The notes: generated by a model not told the origin, from the letters alone. A stretch of DNA of 44,658 nucleotides from Akkermansiaceae bacterium (GCA_025362955.1 JANYFB010000131.1:1-44658); one strand, 5' to 3'; shown: positions 20,301 to 28,148, numbered from the stretch's first letter. Numbers and translations: made by a program.

Positions 20301-20405
20301 CTGGCGGTTAATTTCCTGATCGACTTGGGCAGCCGTTATAAGTGGAAGGCAGACCAGCGCCGATGCGAAGAACCGGCAAAAAGCCGGCGTTAGGTTCAGG
20401 GACAT
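14334..20405 (-). CDS. giant DUF1800 protein with PA14-type and Ig-like domains
   Basis: A secreted protein of 2,023 residues. In order (approximate): signal peptide 1-26; a Ca-binding-like DADADGVKNADEF at 60-72; a Calx-beta-like region 200-290; a PA14-like domain 327-565 with an inserted beta module at 350-432; a second PA14-like domain 577-735 ending with LWYSDDQ; an Ig-like domain 745-830; a third PA14/GLEYA-like domain 835-985; a CHRD-like region 1010-1140; and DUF1800 from about 1165 to the end. DUF1800 is marked by FLSQATFGPS, QLRQRAAFALSEILVV and HPNENYAREIMQLFSAGL. Several repeats of the inserted beta module also sit inside DUF1800 (about 1590-1810). PA14-like domains often bind carbohydrate, so a surface role in polysaccharide use is plausible but inferred. 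Confidence 0.9.
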   Translation of the reverse strand: MSLNLTPAFCRFFASALVCLPLITAAQVDQEINRQLWKQKYGVLDAQMNEQAPYVGWLSQDADADGVKNADEFLAGTSPFLKLPTDANFHPPSVTGGTSFLSLSFPTVPGKLYGVESNQSLLDAWMAGSLPSVTGDGSTKTLVVPMSVGRFFHLFVTDQASQGDMVSDWAKIVLGLSPGSTIGAQTSFNHTSLASNLQMQNVVTLTAVDATGTQPPDGSTAATDTGLMRITRSGYVLLGSVTVPIVKSGTAIEGIDYATLPTALTFPAGVNSLDIKVTPLFNLSRTGSGTIFITASSPGSNGATGNYTLGNPNSAGMTLYPPARANGTGLTGNYYRGGSTTYANILNFDGVAASYSYSKTTALATVTYSGTPDTAYAIGSPVNLQFTSGNLGSTSPFYNLRSYSVTAFTTNSFTVTIAGGTLPNSSSGNVTISGFKAPLTRLDPTVDFNWSYGTPNGNTYVGADNHSVTWDGWLSPSSAGSYLFRLDADDKARVLIDTGSGLQQILENGWDTVATGTYKQSTAISLVIPPSAAARYPIRVEYAETTGNAKCKLQWQVNGATSVNIPSTNVFANNTDSTAGWNAVFYNNSTLTPPAARTQIDSAVTNGNNGDWGVGTPDPSIFHNNFSIRWTGQILPQYSQTYYFVGRVDDGVKLWVNNQLIVDRWPGGGVIDSIGSIDLLAGVPYDIKMEYFENTGAAESHLLWYSDDQVRQVVPPNRLFPTITGTAPRAGDPPAAAPAITNPTSVVYILGSSPPFAMPLASSNGGTISVSGLPAWLTFINGVLSGTPTTAGIYQFTVTTTNVAGSSSVVITLEVKATGSQLTRELWTSGVTGPALADVPWTTQMPASDMVTSAEDSTNYGANSGERLRGYFTAPSTGNYYFWIAASGNAELWISNNSEPVNKVRRAIASGTNPRTWDAKQTQKSPWLSLVAGKKYYLEALHNTGAGSQASHLSVAWFVDPTGNSSNPVANNSSPASATVGGIMPGPVLSPWDNPPTTSVPGTLYVTNLQGLAGLGNITATGGSFLRVNGSSAVLQLDYSGLSSGATSRKLYNNLNQVIFDLDAQDRNYPGLKTTDGAYSWSLQPADLTALNNGGVRVEIATFNHPAGEVTGTFGKISGSQTAPAVPDYPAWSDLHASSDAANSRFLSQATFGPSPTHMTYVKNNGYRPWLENQFGLSATHHVPYILANLSNDPQNLYGSSLFFNSWWKNSVSGADQLRQRAAFALSEILVVSDVGPLNNNGRILADYYDTLLDRSFENFRDILKSVTLSPAMGVYLDMRGNVAGNIQTGLHPNENYAREIMQLFSAGLYRVWPDGTLVLDSKGSAVPTYDQNVITGMARVFTGWNWGQALVGGRLPTSSSPLSNYFDPMVLVANKHELGTKILLDNVVLPAAIVTSQTDTSNDPSSTYTVESPDGAGNLTTTTLTNNYDLNGVKDLESTLDSILKNPATGPYICRQLIQRLVTSHPKPAYVHRVVRAFNGEQNIDGVATGIRGDMKDVFRAILLDSEARSATAAADVQFGKQREPLLRLTGPARTFPPPSYPSSAYRELGYQPMLIKTPVPHRLINGETILLSSFTDSGAIIDKLPTTQSYTTANTTPAYSLYGPTGIVTITAPGYQAGDSVALQFTSGTLGTTAPFNTVQNYTVQSASTTSFTIDIGVTTFVGTITGNTLTPNNFTVNNNSLASSNYNNIGSAVTITSSGYVAGQKLYVKFSSGGLLGAGIDGIYTIASAGPTSFTISVASSPSDSSGSVLIPRLTGGYNVITNAGVSTISFQTTGNHNLSVGGQVQINFLIANLGIPAQSIVYTVDSVIGPNSFQVTAPSAITSGSQGSTGMVAYPLAGAQWTRDGITTVDLSTWNVGNRTDADLYQTPLNSATVFNFFYPDYRYPGAMAQAGMTTPEFQLSNDSNTMNLTNAVTRSILSAGNTNGFTSYQSGGGAVTMDLGPYMTPAQTSDTAIPSLVDGLGILLTGGNLSGAAKTTISNYVANTANFPYTTPTNTQMRDRVRAIVQLILTSAEYAIQK

Positions 20406-20722
20406 AATTTGGGTTTGTCTTCCGAGGGTTTTAGTCTGCAAACGAGGAAGGCGCATGACTTTTTCCTAATTACAGATCGCTATAATCCCAACTAAATGAC
20501 TTTCCCGACGAGGAAAGTCAAATTGAAATCTTGGGCAGAACCGACAGCCAATTGGTAATGAGCGGAATAAAATAAAAATGATTGGTTGCTAAACCGTTCC
20601 TAGCGAGCCTAATGACTGGTCGATCAAGCGGCGAAAGTTAGTTTTATCGCTCTTTATTTGATCTGTGACGCCATGATCCGAGGAAGTGTTGAGTTCTCAT
20701 GGCGTCAATAGAATTGAATCAT
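20406..20722. promoter_or_regulatory. AT-rich divergent intergenic region with a perfect hairpin
   Basis: About 300 bases lie between the divergent DUF1800 and RRM genes with no coding sequence. GACTTTCC (20498-20505), a 6-base loop, and GGAAAGTC (20512-20519) form a perfect 8-bp inverted repeat with no T-run, so it looks more like an operator or RNA hairpin than a terminator. TATAAT occurs at 20480-20485 on the plus strand without a good -35. A promoter for each gene must lie here, but I cannot place either with confidence. Confidence 0.4.
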
Positions 20723-21148
20723 ATGGATATTTACGTGGGCAATCTGCCCTATACTGCTACTGAAGGAGACGTCTCCGGCCTCTTCGCCGCTTTTGGACCT
20801 GTTGAACGGGTCAAAATCATTACTGATCGTGAAACCGGCCAATCCAAGGGATTTGCTTTTGTCACTCTTGGTGATCAAACCCAGTTGAATGCAGCGATCG
20901 AAGCTCTCAACGACTACGATTACAACGGTCGCGCTCTGCGCGTGAACGCATCCGAGCCCAAGGAATCACGTCCAAGCGGCGGTGGTGGCGGCGGCTACGG
21001 TGGTGGTGGCGGCGGCGGCGGTGGCTACGGCGGCGGTGGCGGCGGTGGCTACAAAGGCGGCGGCGGTGGCGGCGGCTATAAAGGCGGCGGCGGTGGCGGC
21101 GGAGATCGTCGCGGCAGCGGTGGTGGCGGCGGCGGCGGTCGCTGGTAA
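20723..21148 (+). CDS. glycine-rich RRM RNA-binding protein
   Basis: A 141-residue protein made of one RNA recognition motif (residues 1-80) and a long Gly-rich tail (about 85-141). RNP2 is visible as IYVGNL at residues 3-8 and RNP1 as KGFAFVTL around 43-50. The tail is built of GGGGGGY units with Lys and Arg, as in cold-induced cyanobacterial and verrucomicrobial RNA-binding proteins. It probably binds single-stranded RNA and may act in cold adaptation; this is inferred from the family. An upstream ATG at 20699 would add 8 residues (MASIELNH) and has a GAGG about 14 bases before it, so the start is uncertain. A terminator follows at 21181. Confidence 0.9.
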   Translation: MDIYVGNLPYTATEGDVSGLFAAFGPVERVKIITDRETGQSKGFAFVTLGDQTQLNAAIEALNDYDYNGRALRVNASEPKESRPSGGGGGGYGGGGGGGGGYGGGGGGGYKGGGGGGGYKGGGGGGGDRRGSGGGGGGGRW

Positions 21149-21180
21149 TCCCACGTTTTCCATAAAACGTTTTTCAAAAG

Positions 21181-21218
21181 CGCCCGGTCTTCGTCAAAGA
21201 AGATCGGGCGTTTCTTTT
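21181..21218 (+). terminator. rho-independent terminator after the RRM gene
   Basis: CGCCCGGTCTTC, a 6-base loop, then GAAGATCGGGCG followed by TTTCTTTT. The stem has one mismatch. It lies between the RRM gene and the converging GspF-like gene. Confidence 0.9.
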
Positions 21219-21226
21219 GCAAGAAT

Positions 21227-22219
21227 TCACTCACTGATAGAATCGAGGCCTTGGTAATAGCCGTTGAAAAATCCCACGATCTTCCACGCAACGAATCCGA
21301 GGACCAGGAAATACAGCACCTTGGGCAACATGACTGATAGAGCTTTCATGCTGGACTCGGCTTCGCCTTGAAAAAGCTTGGACCATCGTCCCAGATCCTT
21401 GTCCAAGGTACCCGCTTCCTCCCCCGTCGCGTAGGATCTTGCGAAAGGCTTGGGAAAAGCACTGTCTGCAATGAATTGGACGCCCAGTTCGCTTCCCGCT
21501 TTCGCGACTTTTACTAACCGAATTCCCGCTTCGCGAATGATGCCGCTTTGCGAGGCTTCGGATGATACCTGAGCGGTCTCACCCATAGAAATTCCGGCGA
21601 GGATGCAGGAATGATAGACCTTGCAAAAGCGCGCCATCGCCATGTTGCGACGGGCTTTTCCCACCCATGGGATGAGATTGATGAGGCGGTCGATCCCGGG
21701 ATTTTCTGGAGCCATTTTCAACAAGATGCGAACTCCGAGAAATAGGACGAAGGCGGCGGTGTAAACCATAAGCAAAGTCACTAACAGCCCTGAAACAATC
21801 TGCGCGGGGGTCTTGTCGCCTTGCATCATGGAGGCTGGCACGCTGCCGACGAAAATCCCCAGATGCAGGACGATGACTGGATAGATGAAGCCTTTCACGG
21901 CCTCCCGATGCGCGGAGGCCACCATGGAAAAGTAGTCCGCGAGATGTTGAAAAGCGGGAGCCAATTTACCCCCACGTTCGCCCGCTCCGATGATGCTGCG
22001 TTCCAGGTTGGTAATGGCCTTGCGATCTTTGCTGAACGCGGCGGTGATTGTCTGCCCAGCTTCCAGCCCGTGGTTCAGATCCTTTAAGAGATGGGCTTGT
22101 GGAGCGGGGAGGTTGGTATCCATCAAGACCTCCGCCGCTTTGCGAATGTCGAAGCCAGCTTCCATCAGCTTCGCCATTTCAGAATAAAAAAGATGCTTGT
22201 GGCTGGCGCTCGGAGTCAT
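21227..22219 (-). CDS. type II secretion/type IV pilus GspF-PilC-like inner membrane protein
   Basis: This 330-residue protein has two copies of the T2SF domain: the first around residues 8-110 (EMAKLMEAGFDIRKAAEVL), the second around 190-310 (ARFCKVYHSCILAGISMGETA). Both have the typical 'L-x-x-G-x-x-I/M' start, and three hydrophobic segments lie at about 115-135, 145-165 and 300-320. GspF/PilC proteins form the inner-membrane platform of type II secretion and type IV pili. The usual ATPase and pseudopilin genes are not beside it, so it is an orphan copy or part of a scattered system. At 330 residues it is shorter than the common ~400. Confidence 0.85.
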   Translation of the reverse strand: MTPSASHKHLFYSEMAKLMEAGFDIRKAAEVLMDTNLPAPQAHLLKDLNHGLEAGQTITAAFSKDRKAITNLERSIIGAGERGGKLAPAFQHLADYFSMVASAHREAVKGFIYPVIVLHLGIFVGSVPASMMQGDKTPAQIVSGLLVTLLMVYTAAFVLFLGVRILLKMAPENPGIDRLINLIPWVGKARRNMAMARFCKVYHSCILAGISMGETAQVSSEASQSGIIREAGIRLVKVAKAGSELGVQFIADSAFPKPFARSYATGEEAGTLDKDLGRWSKLFQGEAESSMKALSVMLPKVLYFLVLGFVAWKIVGFFNGYYQGLDSISE

Positions 22220-22288
22220 GGGTTTCCAGCACTTTTACCTCCACATTCGCGCGAACCAAGTTTCAACTCCAGGAGATTCTTGGGCTGG

Positions 22289-22618
22289 CTAATCTTTTTT
22301 CGCGATCATCGCCAATCCCGCACGCCGATAGTCCCAGACATGGAGCCACGGATGCATTCCATGTTCATCGGTCGCGAAATAGGCGGAACCGGCGATCCCC
22401 GCGAACCAGACGGCGGGAACAACGATCAGGGAAAGCCCCAAGGTGGCAAAGCTTAGCCATATCGCGATGAAAACCATTAGCACATTTCCTGCGGTCATAA
22501 TGCCGACCGCGGACATGTAATGATGTTTATAAAGGTGTCCCAGGCCAGGGCATACACTCAGCAGTGCTGCAATTTTATTACGGTCCACTTTTTTCCAAGC
22601 GTCCAAGAGTTCTTTCAT
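22289..22618 (-). CDS. small membrane protein of unknown function
   Basis: A 109-residue protein with two membrane segments (about 37-55 and 58-80). The N-terminus is soluble and basic; CPGLGHLYKHHYMSAVGI resembles the 'PGLGqlYlG' turn of TM2-like and related small membrane proteins. The C-terminus has HPWLHVWDYRRAGL. I do not recognise an exact family. It lies 69 bases upstream of the GspF-like gene on the same strand and may be co-transcribed with it. Confidence 0.65.
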   Translation of the reverse strand: MKELLDAWKKVDRNKIAALLSVCPGLGHLYKHHYMSAVGIMTAGNVLMVFIAIWLSFATLGLSLIVVPAVWFAGIAGSAYFATDEHGMHPWLHVWDYRRAGLAMIAKKD

Positions 22619-22750
22619 AATGAGATGGGTTTATGACGACTACAAGATGCTCACAGGATTCCAATCAGGCAAGCGAAGAAATATCCCATTCTGCTAAAAG
22701 TGGGGTTTGCCTTGGCGATTTTTGAGATCCGAGTCTAGCTTGGAGGCCAA

Positions 22751-25447
22751 TTGATTGAAGTTCGATTCCAACGAGGCCTGCATTTGCCCGAGCTCGACCT
22801 CTGGCTGGACCCTTGGGATGCCAAGCCGCATGCTTTTGTCTCCCATGCTCATGCAGATCATTTTGCCCGGCATGAATCTGCGCTGTGCTCAGAGGTGACC
22901 GCAGCGCTGGTAAACAAGCGGTTTCACCTACCGGCAAGCCGGATGGAGGCGCTTGCATTCCAAGTGCCAATCACCCGGGACGGCTTTCGCCTGCGACTTC
23001 TGCCTGCCGGGCACATTTCCGGTTCTGCGATGCTGCATGTGACGCGCATCAAGGACAACTCAACCCTGCTTTACACGGGCGATTTCAAAACCCGCCGGAG
23101 CCGTACTGCGGAGCCGGTGAATTTCCTGAGTGCCGATGTCCTAATTATGGAGACCACCTTTGGCCTGCCCAATTTCGAGTTTCCCGCGCCGATGGAAATT
23201 GAGGCGAGCATCCTGCGGTTCATTCAGGACGCCTTCGCGGACGGCGAAACCCCGGTGCTGTTAGGCTACTCACTCGGCAAGGCCCAAGAGGCTCTCGCGC
23301 TGCTAACGGAACACGGGATTCCCGCACTACTCCACCCCACAGTCGCGGCGATGACTAGCGCATGCCGCGCGGTGGGAGTGGAGACGCTGCCGGAACCGGT
23401 AGAGTTCGACGGTTACGCCCCGCCGGGCCATGTCGTCATCGCCCCGCCTAACACGATTCGGTCGAAGCTGCTGCGTGGCTTGAAATCCAAGCGCACGGCG
23501 ATGCTGACCGGCTGGGCGCTGCAACCGGGTTCAAAATACCGCTACCGTGTGGATGAGGTTTTCCCGCTTTCCGATCATGCGGACCATCCAGGATTGCTAG
23601 AATGCGTCCAGCGGGTGCGGCCAAAAAGAATTCTAACCGTCCACGGATACGTCCGGGAATTCGCCGCAGAACTGCGGGCGAAGGGGATGGACGCGTGGTG
23701 CGCAACGGGCGGAGATCAAATGGAATTCTCGATCAACCAAACTGCTCAGAGGAGCGGCACGGCCAACGGACCGCGCCACAGTAGAGTGATTTGCCCCTTG
23801 GCAGACTTCGGCGATCTCTGCCGTCTCGTGGGCGAAACAAGCAGCCGCGTGGCTAAAACCGATTTTCTAGCAACCTATCTGGTCGGTCTGAAAAACGAAA
23901 TGGATCTCCGTCATGCGGCGGTTTGGCTAACAGGCGAAGCGTTGCCGCAGAAAGGCGGCAGACGGGCGCTTCAAGTGGGCTCGGCCACGATCCGCCGTGC
24001 GCTGATTTCGTTGCCCAATGTGCGGGAGGAACGCTACCGCGAAATTTCCCTCACTCAAAACGACACCGCACGTACGGCGCGTCTCGTACTTCAAGAAATT
24101 TCCTTAAAACCGGAGCCTCTCGATCTGGCAGGGCTGCTTGCGTTTTTCCAAGATCTTGCCGCTTCGTCAGGCTCGCTGGATCGAATCGCAAAACTGGCCA
24201 CGCGGCTGGCTACCTTGCATCCCGTGGAGGGCGAAACGGTGGTCAAGCTGCTCACAGGCGACCTCCGCATCGGACTCAAAGAAGGTTTAGTGGAGGATGC
24301 GATCGCTGCTGCTTTCGAGGCGGAACCTGCAGAAGTCCGCCATGCCCACATGCTCACTGGCGACATCGGGGAAACGGCCTTGCTGGCCCGTGCGCAGAAA
24401 CTCGGCGATGCCCAACTACGACCTATGGTGCCCGTGAAATGCATGCTCGCCGCACCGCTCGAGCGCGACCCGGGAGACGACCGACCGCTGTTTGCAAAAA
24501 TTCCATTTGCCTCTCCCGTGTGGCTGGAACCGAAGTATGATGGCATCCGCGCCCAACTCCACAAACTGGGCGATGAGGTTTCGCTTTTCTCGCGTGATCT
24601 GCGATCGCTGGATGAAGAATTTCCTGAGTTGTTAGTTTCTGCTAGAAAATTGAGCGAGGATTTCGTCCTGGATGGTGAACTTATCGCCTTCGCCGAGGGC
24701 CGCAAACTGGGATTCGCGGATCTTCAAAAACGTCTCGGCCGCCGCATGGGCGATGGGGATTTATTTCTGATTCACGAGGGTCAGGACAGCTCAGTGCCAT
24801 TGCGCTTCATCGCCTTCGACATCCTCTGGCACCAAGGGGGTGACTTATTGGAAAAGTCACTGTTAGATCGGCGGGAACATTTGGAAATGCTTTCACTCGC
24901 ACCGCCATTTGAAACCATCGCCGTCCAACCTGCATACGATCAAATGGAGATTGAAACCGCGTTCAAACAAGCGCTCCAAGACGGCCATGAGGGTCTCATT
25001 GCGAAAGATCCCGCCAGCCTTTACACGCCCGGCAGGCGCGGGAAAGCCTGGATCAAGCTCAAGGGCGTGATGCCCACGCTGGATTGTGTGGTGGTCATCG
25101 CGGAGCAGGGGCATGGTAAACGGTCAGACGTTTTGTCCGATTACACCTTCGCCGTGCGCGACGAAATCGACGGCACCTTGCGGGTCATCGGCAAGGCCTA
25201 CTCGGGTCTAACCGACGACGAGATAGAAGATCTAACGGAGCATTTTAAGCATCACACGCTTCACAGGGAGCGCCGCAAGCACCATGTGGAACCGGACATC
25301 GTATTGGAAATCGCCTTCGACGCGATCCGCCTATCGCCCCGTCACGATTCGGGGTTAGCACTGCGTTTTCCCCGCATCAAGGCGATCCGGCGGGACAAAA
25401 CATTGGGTGACATCGACACCCTGCAATCTGCTAGGGCTCTCCTTTAG
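22751..25447 (+). CDS. fused MBL-fold DNA exonuclease and ATP-dependent DNA ligase
   Basis: One 898-residue protein carries two enzymes normally encoded by separate genes. Residues 1-325 are a metallo-beta-lactamase/beta-CASP-type exonuclease with the zinc motif HAHADH (residues 32-37), then LPAGHISGS, YTGDFK and LSDHADH. Residues of about 340-898 are an ATP-dependent DNA ligase: a ligase N-terminal domain, motif I EPKYDGIR with catalytic Lys595, motif III LDGELIAF, motif IV EGLIAKDP, motif V AWIKLKG, and a C-terminal OB domain. The TTG start at 22751 is supported by GGAGG at 22742-22746 and by MIEVRF, a typical exonuclease N-terminus. The fusion suggests one protein that both processes and seals DNA ends in repair. 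Confidence 0.93.
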   Translation: MIEVRFQRGLHLPELDLWLDPWDAKPHAFVSHAHADHFARHESALCSEVTAALVNKRFHLPASRMEALAFQVPITRDGFRLRLLPAGHISGSAMLHVTRIKDNSTLLYTGDFKTRRSRTAEPVNFLSADVLIMETTFGLPNFEFPAPMEIEASILRFIQDAFADGETPVLLGYSLGKAQEALALLTEHGIPALLHPTVAAMTSACRAVGVETLPEPVEFDGYAPPGHVVIAPPNTIRSKLLRGLKSKRTAMLTGWALQPGSKYRYRVDEVFPLSDHADHPGLLECVQRVRPKRILTVHGYVREFAAELRAKGMDAWCATGGDQMEFSINQTAQRSGTANGPRHSRVICPLADFGDLCRLVGETSSRVAKTDFLATYLVGLKNEMDLRHAAVWLTGEALPQKGGRRALQVGSATIRRALISLPNVREERYREISLTQNDTARTARLVLQEISLKPEPLDLAGLLAFFQDLAASSGSLDRIAKLATRLATLHPVEGETVVKLLTGDLRIGLKEGLVEDAIAAAFEAEPAEVRHAHMLTGDIGETALLARAQKLGDAQLRPMVPVKCMLAAPLERDPGDDRPLFAKIPFASPVWLEPKYDGIRAQLHKLGDEVSLFSRDLRSLDEEFPELLVSARKLSEDFVLDGELIAFAEGRKLGFADLQKRLGRRMGDGDLFLIHEGQDSSVPLRFIAFDILWHQGGDLLEKSLLDRREHLEMLSLAPPFETIAVQPAYDQMEIETAFKQALQDGHEGLIAKDPASLYTPGRRGKAWIKLKGVMPTLDCVVVIAEQGHGKRSDVLSDYTFAVRDEIDGTLRVIGKAYSGLTDDEIEDLTEHFKHHTLHRERRKHHVEPDIVLEIAFDAIRLSPRHDSGLALRFPRIKAIRRDKTLGDIDTLQSARALL

Positions 25448-26780
25448 CCTCGGCGTTGGTGATGATCCCGTGTTCCTTGGCGAAGGCTGCTGCGGCAGCG
25501 GCGTCGTTTTTCGGCCAATTTTGATAGATTGTTTCAAAGGTCGCCTGTCGTTCTTCCCCGTCGGGCAGAGTGAGCGCCCATTGGACGGCGGTGCGGGGTT
25601 CGTATTCCGCGACGGTGCCGGCGTAGGTGCTGATTGATGCGTTTTTCGCAGGGCCGTCGGGTGCGGCGGCGAGCCATTTTCCTGCGGCCTGATAGTCCTG
25701 CTGGGTCCATTGGCCTATGAGGTTGTCCACATTATCCCGCAACTGTTCTTTGGGCAGGGTTGTGGCCATCCAGTCGATCCATTTTCCGGTGTCCTGCTTG
25801 GTATTGAAATAGGAAAGTCCCCCTGCAAATTGGGCGCTTTCCTCCGGGCTGAGTTTCGATTGAGAAATCCATGACTGAGTGGAGTTGAAACTTTCTTCTG
25901 CTAGATTACGTCCCATGCTCTCTAACGATTCCTTGAGTAGATCTTCCCGGTCCGACTCATCCGGGATCGTCGCGAGATGTTCGCGCAGGGCATCCAGAAT
26001 CGCAGTTCTCTGGACGGGGGTTTTTCCAGCCTCCACAAGCGCTTGGACTGCGGCGGACTTGTCGTCGAGCTGCATCTCGGTGATGAGTTTGAATGCGAGC
26101 TTCGGGTCATTCCGCGCGGCTCCGGTGATGATGCTTTGTTTCGTCTCATCGTCCGCGAGATCCGGGTGTTCCGCAGAATTTTTCCGGACCCACTCGAGTG
26201 CGGCTAACGGATCTTGGTTCGCCCAATGGCTGAGTGACGAGGAAACGACATGCTTGCCCATCGGGCTTCCGGCCAGCAGATCTGAGAAATCGGTAAACAG
26301 AGCGAGGGCCGCGGAGGGGTGGTCCTCACCGAGCATGGTGATTGTCAGGCCGATCATGTTGATGCGGGTGTCTTCAGACAGGCTCTTGTCATCGCGCAAT
26401 CCAGAGATGACCACCTTGATCTGGGAAGCGTCGAGTTCCATCAGGCGGGCCATGATTTCCATTCCTCGCTTTTGGATTGCCTCGTCGCCTCCGCTGCCAT
26501 CCTTGTCATGAAGCTCCATTTCCTTGGCAAAGGCGGCGAGATCCATGGCAAGGGAATGGGCCTGAACCTCGCGGCCCTCACGCTGGCGCTTGGTGATCCG
26601 CGCGTCCCCGGTTGATCCCGTTAGAATTGGAGAAATCCCGAGTTTCCCCGCTTGCGCGACGAGTTCGAGGCGCTCCGCCTGCAATGTTGTTAGGCGTTTC
26701 TGATGGACCAGGCCTATCATCAGCCCGAGGCCGAGGATCAGGATGGAAATGCCAACGGAAAATTTCAGGGAAGCATTCAT
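25431..26780 (-). CDS. secreted/anchored helical-repeat protein, paralog 1
   Basis: A 449-residue protein with an N-terminal membrane anchor (residues 7-25) and a long soluble alpha-helical body. It contains 'DP-x-A-A-L-x-W' type motifs (QDPLAALEWVRKNS, PRTAVQWALTLPDG) like those in verrucomicrobial helical-repeat proteins. The function is unknown. The ATG overlaps the stop of the next upstream gene as ATGA (26777-26780), so they are one operon. Its 3' end overlaps the converging ligase by 17 bases. I infer the pair arose by tandem duplication. Confidence 0.7.
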   Translation of the reverse strand: MNASLKFSVGISILILGLGLMIGLVHQKRLTTLQAERLELVAQAGKLGISPILTGSTGDARITKRQREGREVQAHSLAMDLAAFAKEMELHDKDGSGGDEAIQKRGMEIMARLMELDASQIKVVISGLRDDKSLSEDTRINMIGLTITMLGEDHPSAALALFTDFSDLLAGSPMGKHVVSSSLSHWANQDPLAALEWVRKNSAEHPDLADDETKQSIITGAARNDPKLAFKLITEMQLDDKSAAVQALVEAGKTPVQRTAILDALREHLATIPDESDREDLLKESLESMGRNLAEESFNSTQSWISQSKLSPEESAQFAGGLSYFNTKQDTGKWIDWMATTLPKEQLRDNVDNLIGQWTQQDYQAAGKWLAAAPDGPAKNASISTYAGTVAEYEPRTAVQWALTLPDGEERQATFETIYQNWPKNDAAAAAAFAKEHGIITNAEAKGEP

Positions 26781-28060
26781 TTCAACTGCTTGAGGATTTC
26801 CTCCCGGCGGGCTTCATCGGTGATCATGGCTGCCAGTTGTTTGGCTTCTTCTAAATTTGAATGGGCGGAAAAGCCTTCGAGAAACGAGACAAGAACGTCG
26901 TCGCTACCGGTGCTTTGCTGGTATTGGAGAACTAATTGCGAGGCCTCGGAGAAGGTGAACTTTCCTTGGTTCTGAGCGGCCTCAGCCAATGCCTTGCCAG
27001 TGATGCTATCGGTTTCTCCGGGAGCTTGGCGGTTCAGCCATTCCCGGAGACTGTCGAGGGATTCGCGATCAAGGGTGCCCTTGTTGCCTAACATTTCCAC
27101 CTGCGACTCTGCCGTTTGTTTCGCGGATGCCACCCGCTCCTCGGGAGAGGCTTGAACTGCATCAAGGAAGGCGCTGACCTTGCCGAAGCCATTGTCATCC
27201 ACGAGTTGCGAAGCGATGTAGGCGAAGGAACCTTCCCGCTCATCTGCGGGAACAAGCTGGCGGACGAGGCTCGCGTAAGCCTTCTGGTCCTCAGGTCCGA
27301 GTGCGGAGAATGAAATTTGTTGTAAAATTTCCCGCCGTTGGTCTTCGGCCATTGCTGCGATCCGGCGGCTGGCGGCCTCCAAATCCGAGGAGAGCAGAGT
27401 GTCCATCAAGGCAGCCTCGAACTGGGCGCGGATCTCGCTTTTGCCGTCGAGCGTCTTGCTCTCGAATTTCCCGTTAGCAATTTGTAGGTCGAACCAGGCG
27501 GTCGCTCCGGCTAGATCTTTTTTCGCCCAATCGCGCAAGGCGTTAGAGAGTTGCCAGCCCATGCCGTTTTCACCGTCGCCTATCCGATCGCCATAGCGCT
27601 GCAACGCGAGCACCGGGTCTTTCCCGATCAAGGGGCCAATGAGCATGGACTCCAATACTTGTCGGGCATCTTCGGATAGATCGAGCGCGGCAATCTGATC
27701 GAGTGCAGCGATCATTTCCTCCTTGGACATTTTCAAAAGCCGTTGCTGAAAATTCATCATCGCCCGCATGTCCGACATGCCGCCGCCATTTTGCATTTCC
27801 AGCATCTTGGCGGAGAGGTCACGCCAGTCGATGGCGTCGTTAGTGGCAGCATTTCTAACCGAGTGAGCGGAGGCGACGGAGTCCGGGTGGAAATTGGGAG
27901 TTCCGAGTGCGGCTGAAATCCGTTTGCGCAGTGTGCCTCCGTCGCTCTCCAGCACCGCAATGGATCGGAGTTGGGCGGCATTCCAAAAAAGGACCACAAG
28001 GAGTGCTCCAAGCGGCGGGATGACGAGAGTGGCTTTCAAACACGAAAGAATTCGCTGCAT
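26777..28060 (-). CDS. secreted/anchored helical-repeat protein, paralog 2
   Basis: A 427-residue protein with the same layout as its downstream neighbour: a hydrophobic N-terminal anchor (residues 9-27), a coil-prone region, then helical repeats such as DPVLALQRYGDRI, DLAGATAWFDLQ and DEARREEILKQLK. It overlaps the downstream paralog by four bases. I know no function for this family; an envelope location is inferred. The promoter probably lies in the 88-base gap to the divergent amidase gene, but no clear boxes were seen. Confidence 0.7.
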   Translation of the reverse strand: MQRILSCLKATLVIPPLGALLVVLFWNAAQLRSIAVLESDGGTLRKRISAALGTPNFHPDSVASAHSVRNAATNDAIDWRDLSAKMLEMQNGGGMSDMRAMMNFQQRLLKMSKEEMIAALDQIAALDLSEDARQVLESMLIGPLIGKDPVLALQRYGDRIGDGENGMGWQLSNALRDWAKKDLAGATAWFDLQIANGKFESKTLDGKSEIRAQFEAALMDTLLSSDLEAASRRIAAMAEDQRREILQQISFSALGPEDQKAYASLVRQLVPADEREGSFAYIASQLVDDNGFGKVSAFLDAVQASPEERVASAKQTAESQVEMLGNKGTLDRESLDSLREWLNRQAPGETDSITGKALAEAAQNQGKFTFSEASQLVLQYQQSTGSDDVLVSFLEGFSAHSNLEEAKQLAAMITDEARREEILKQLK

Positions 28061-28148
28061 GACCTTGATCCGTCAAGGCGGACGAATTCGGTCATCCGAA
28101 AAAACCGAGACTTCCCCTTCCTCACCCTTCCTGCGATGAATCCTGTCC

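Noticed and set aside
20976..21148. GGTGGCGGCGG repeats that resemble a short tandem array
   Set aside because: They encode the Gly-rich tail of the RRM protein in one frame; there are no spacers as in a CRISPR.
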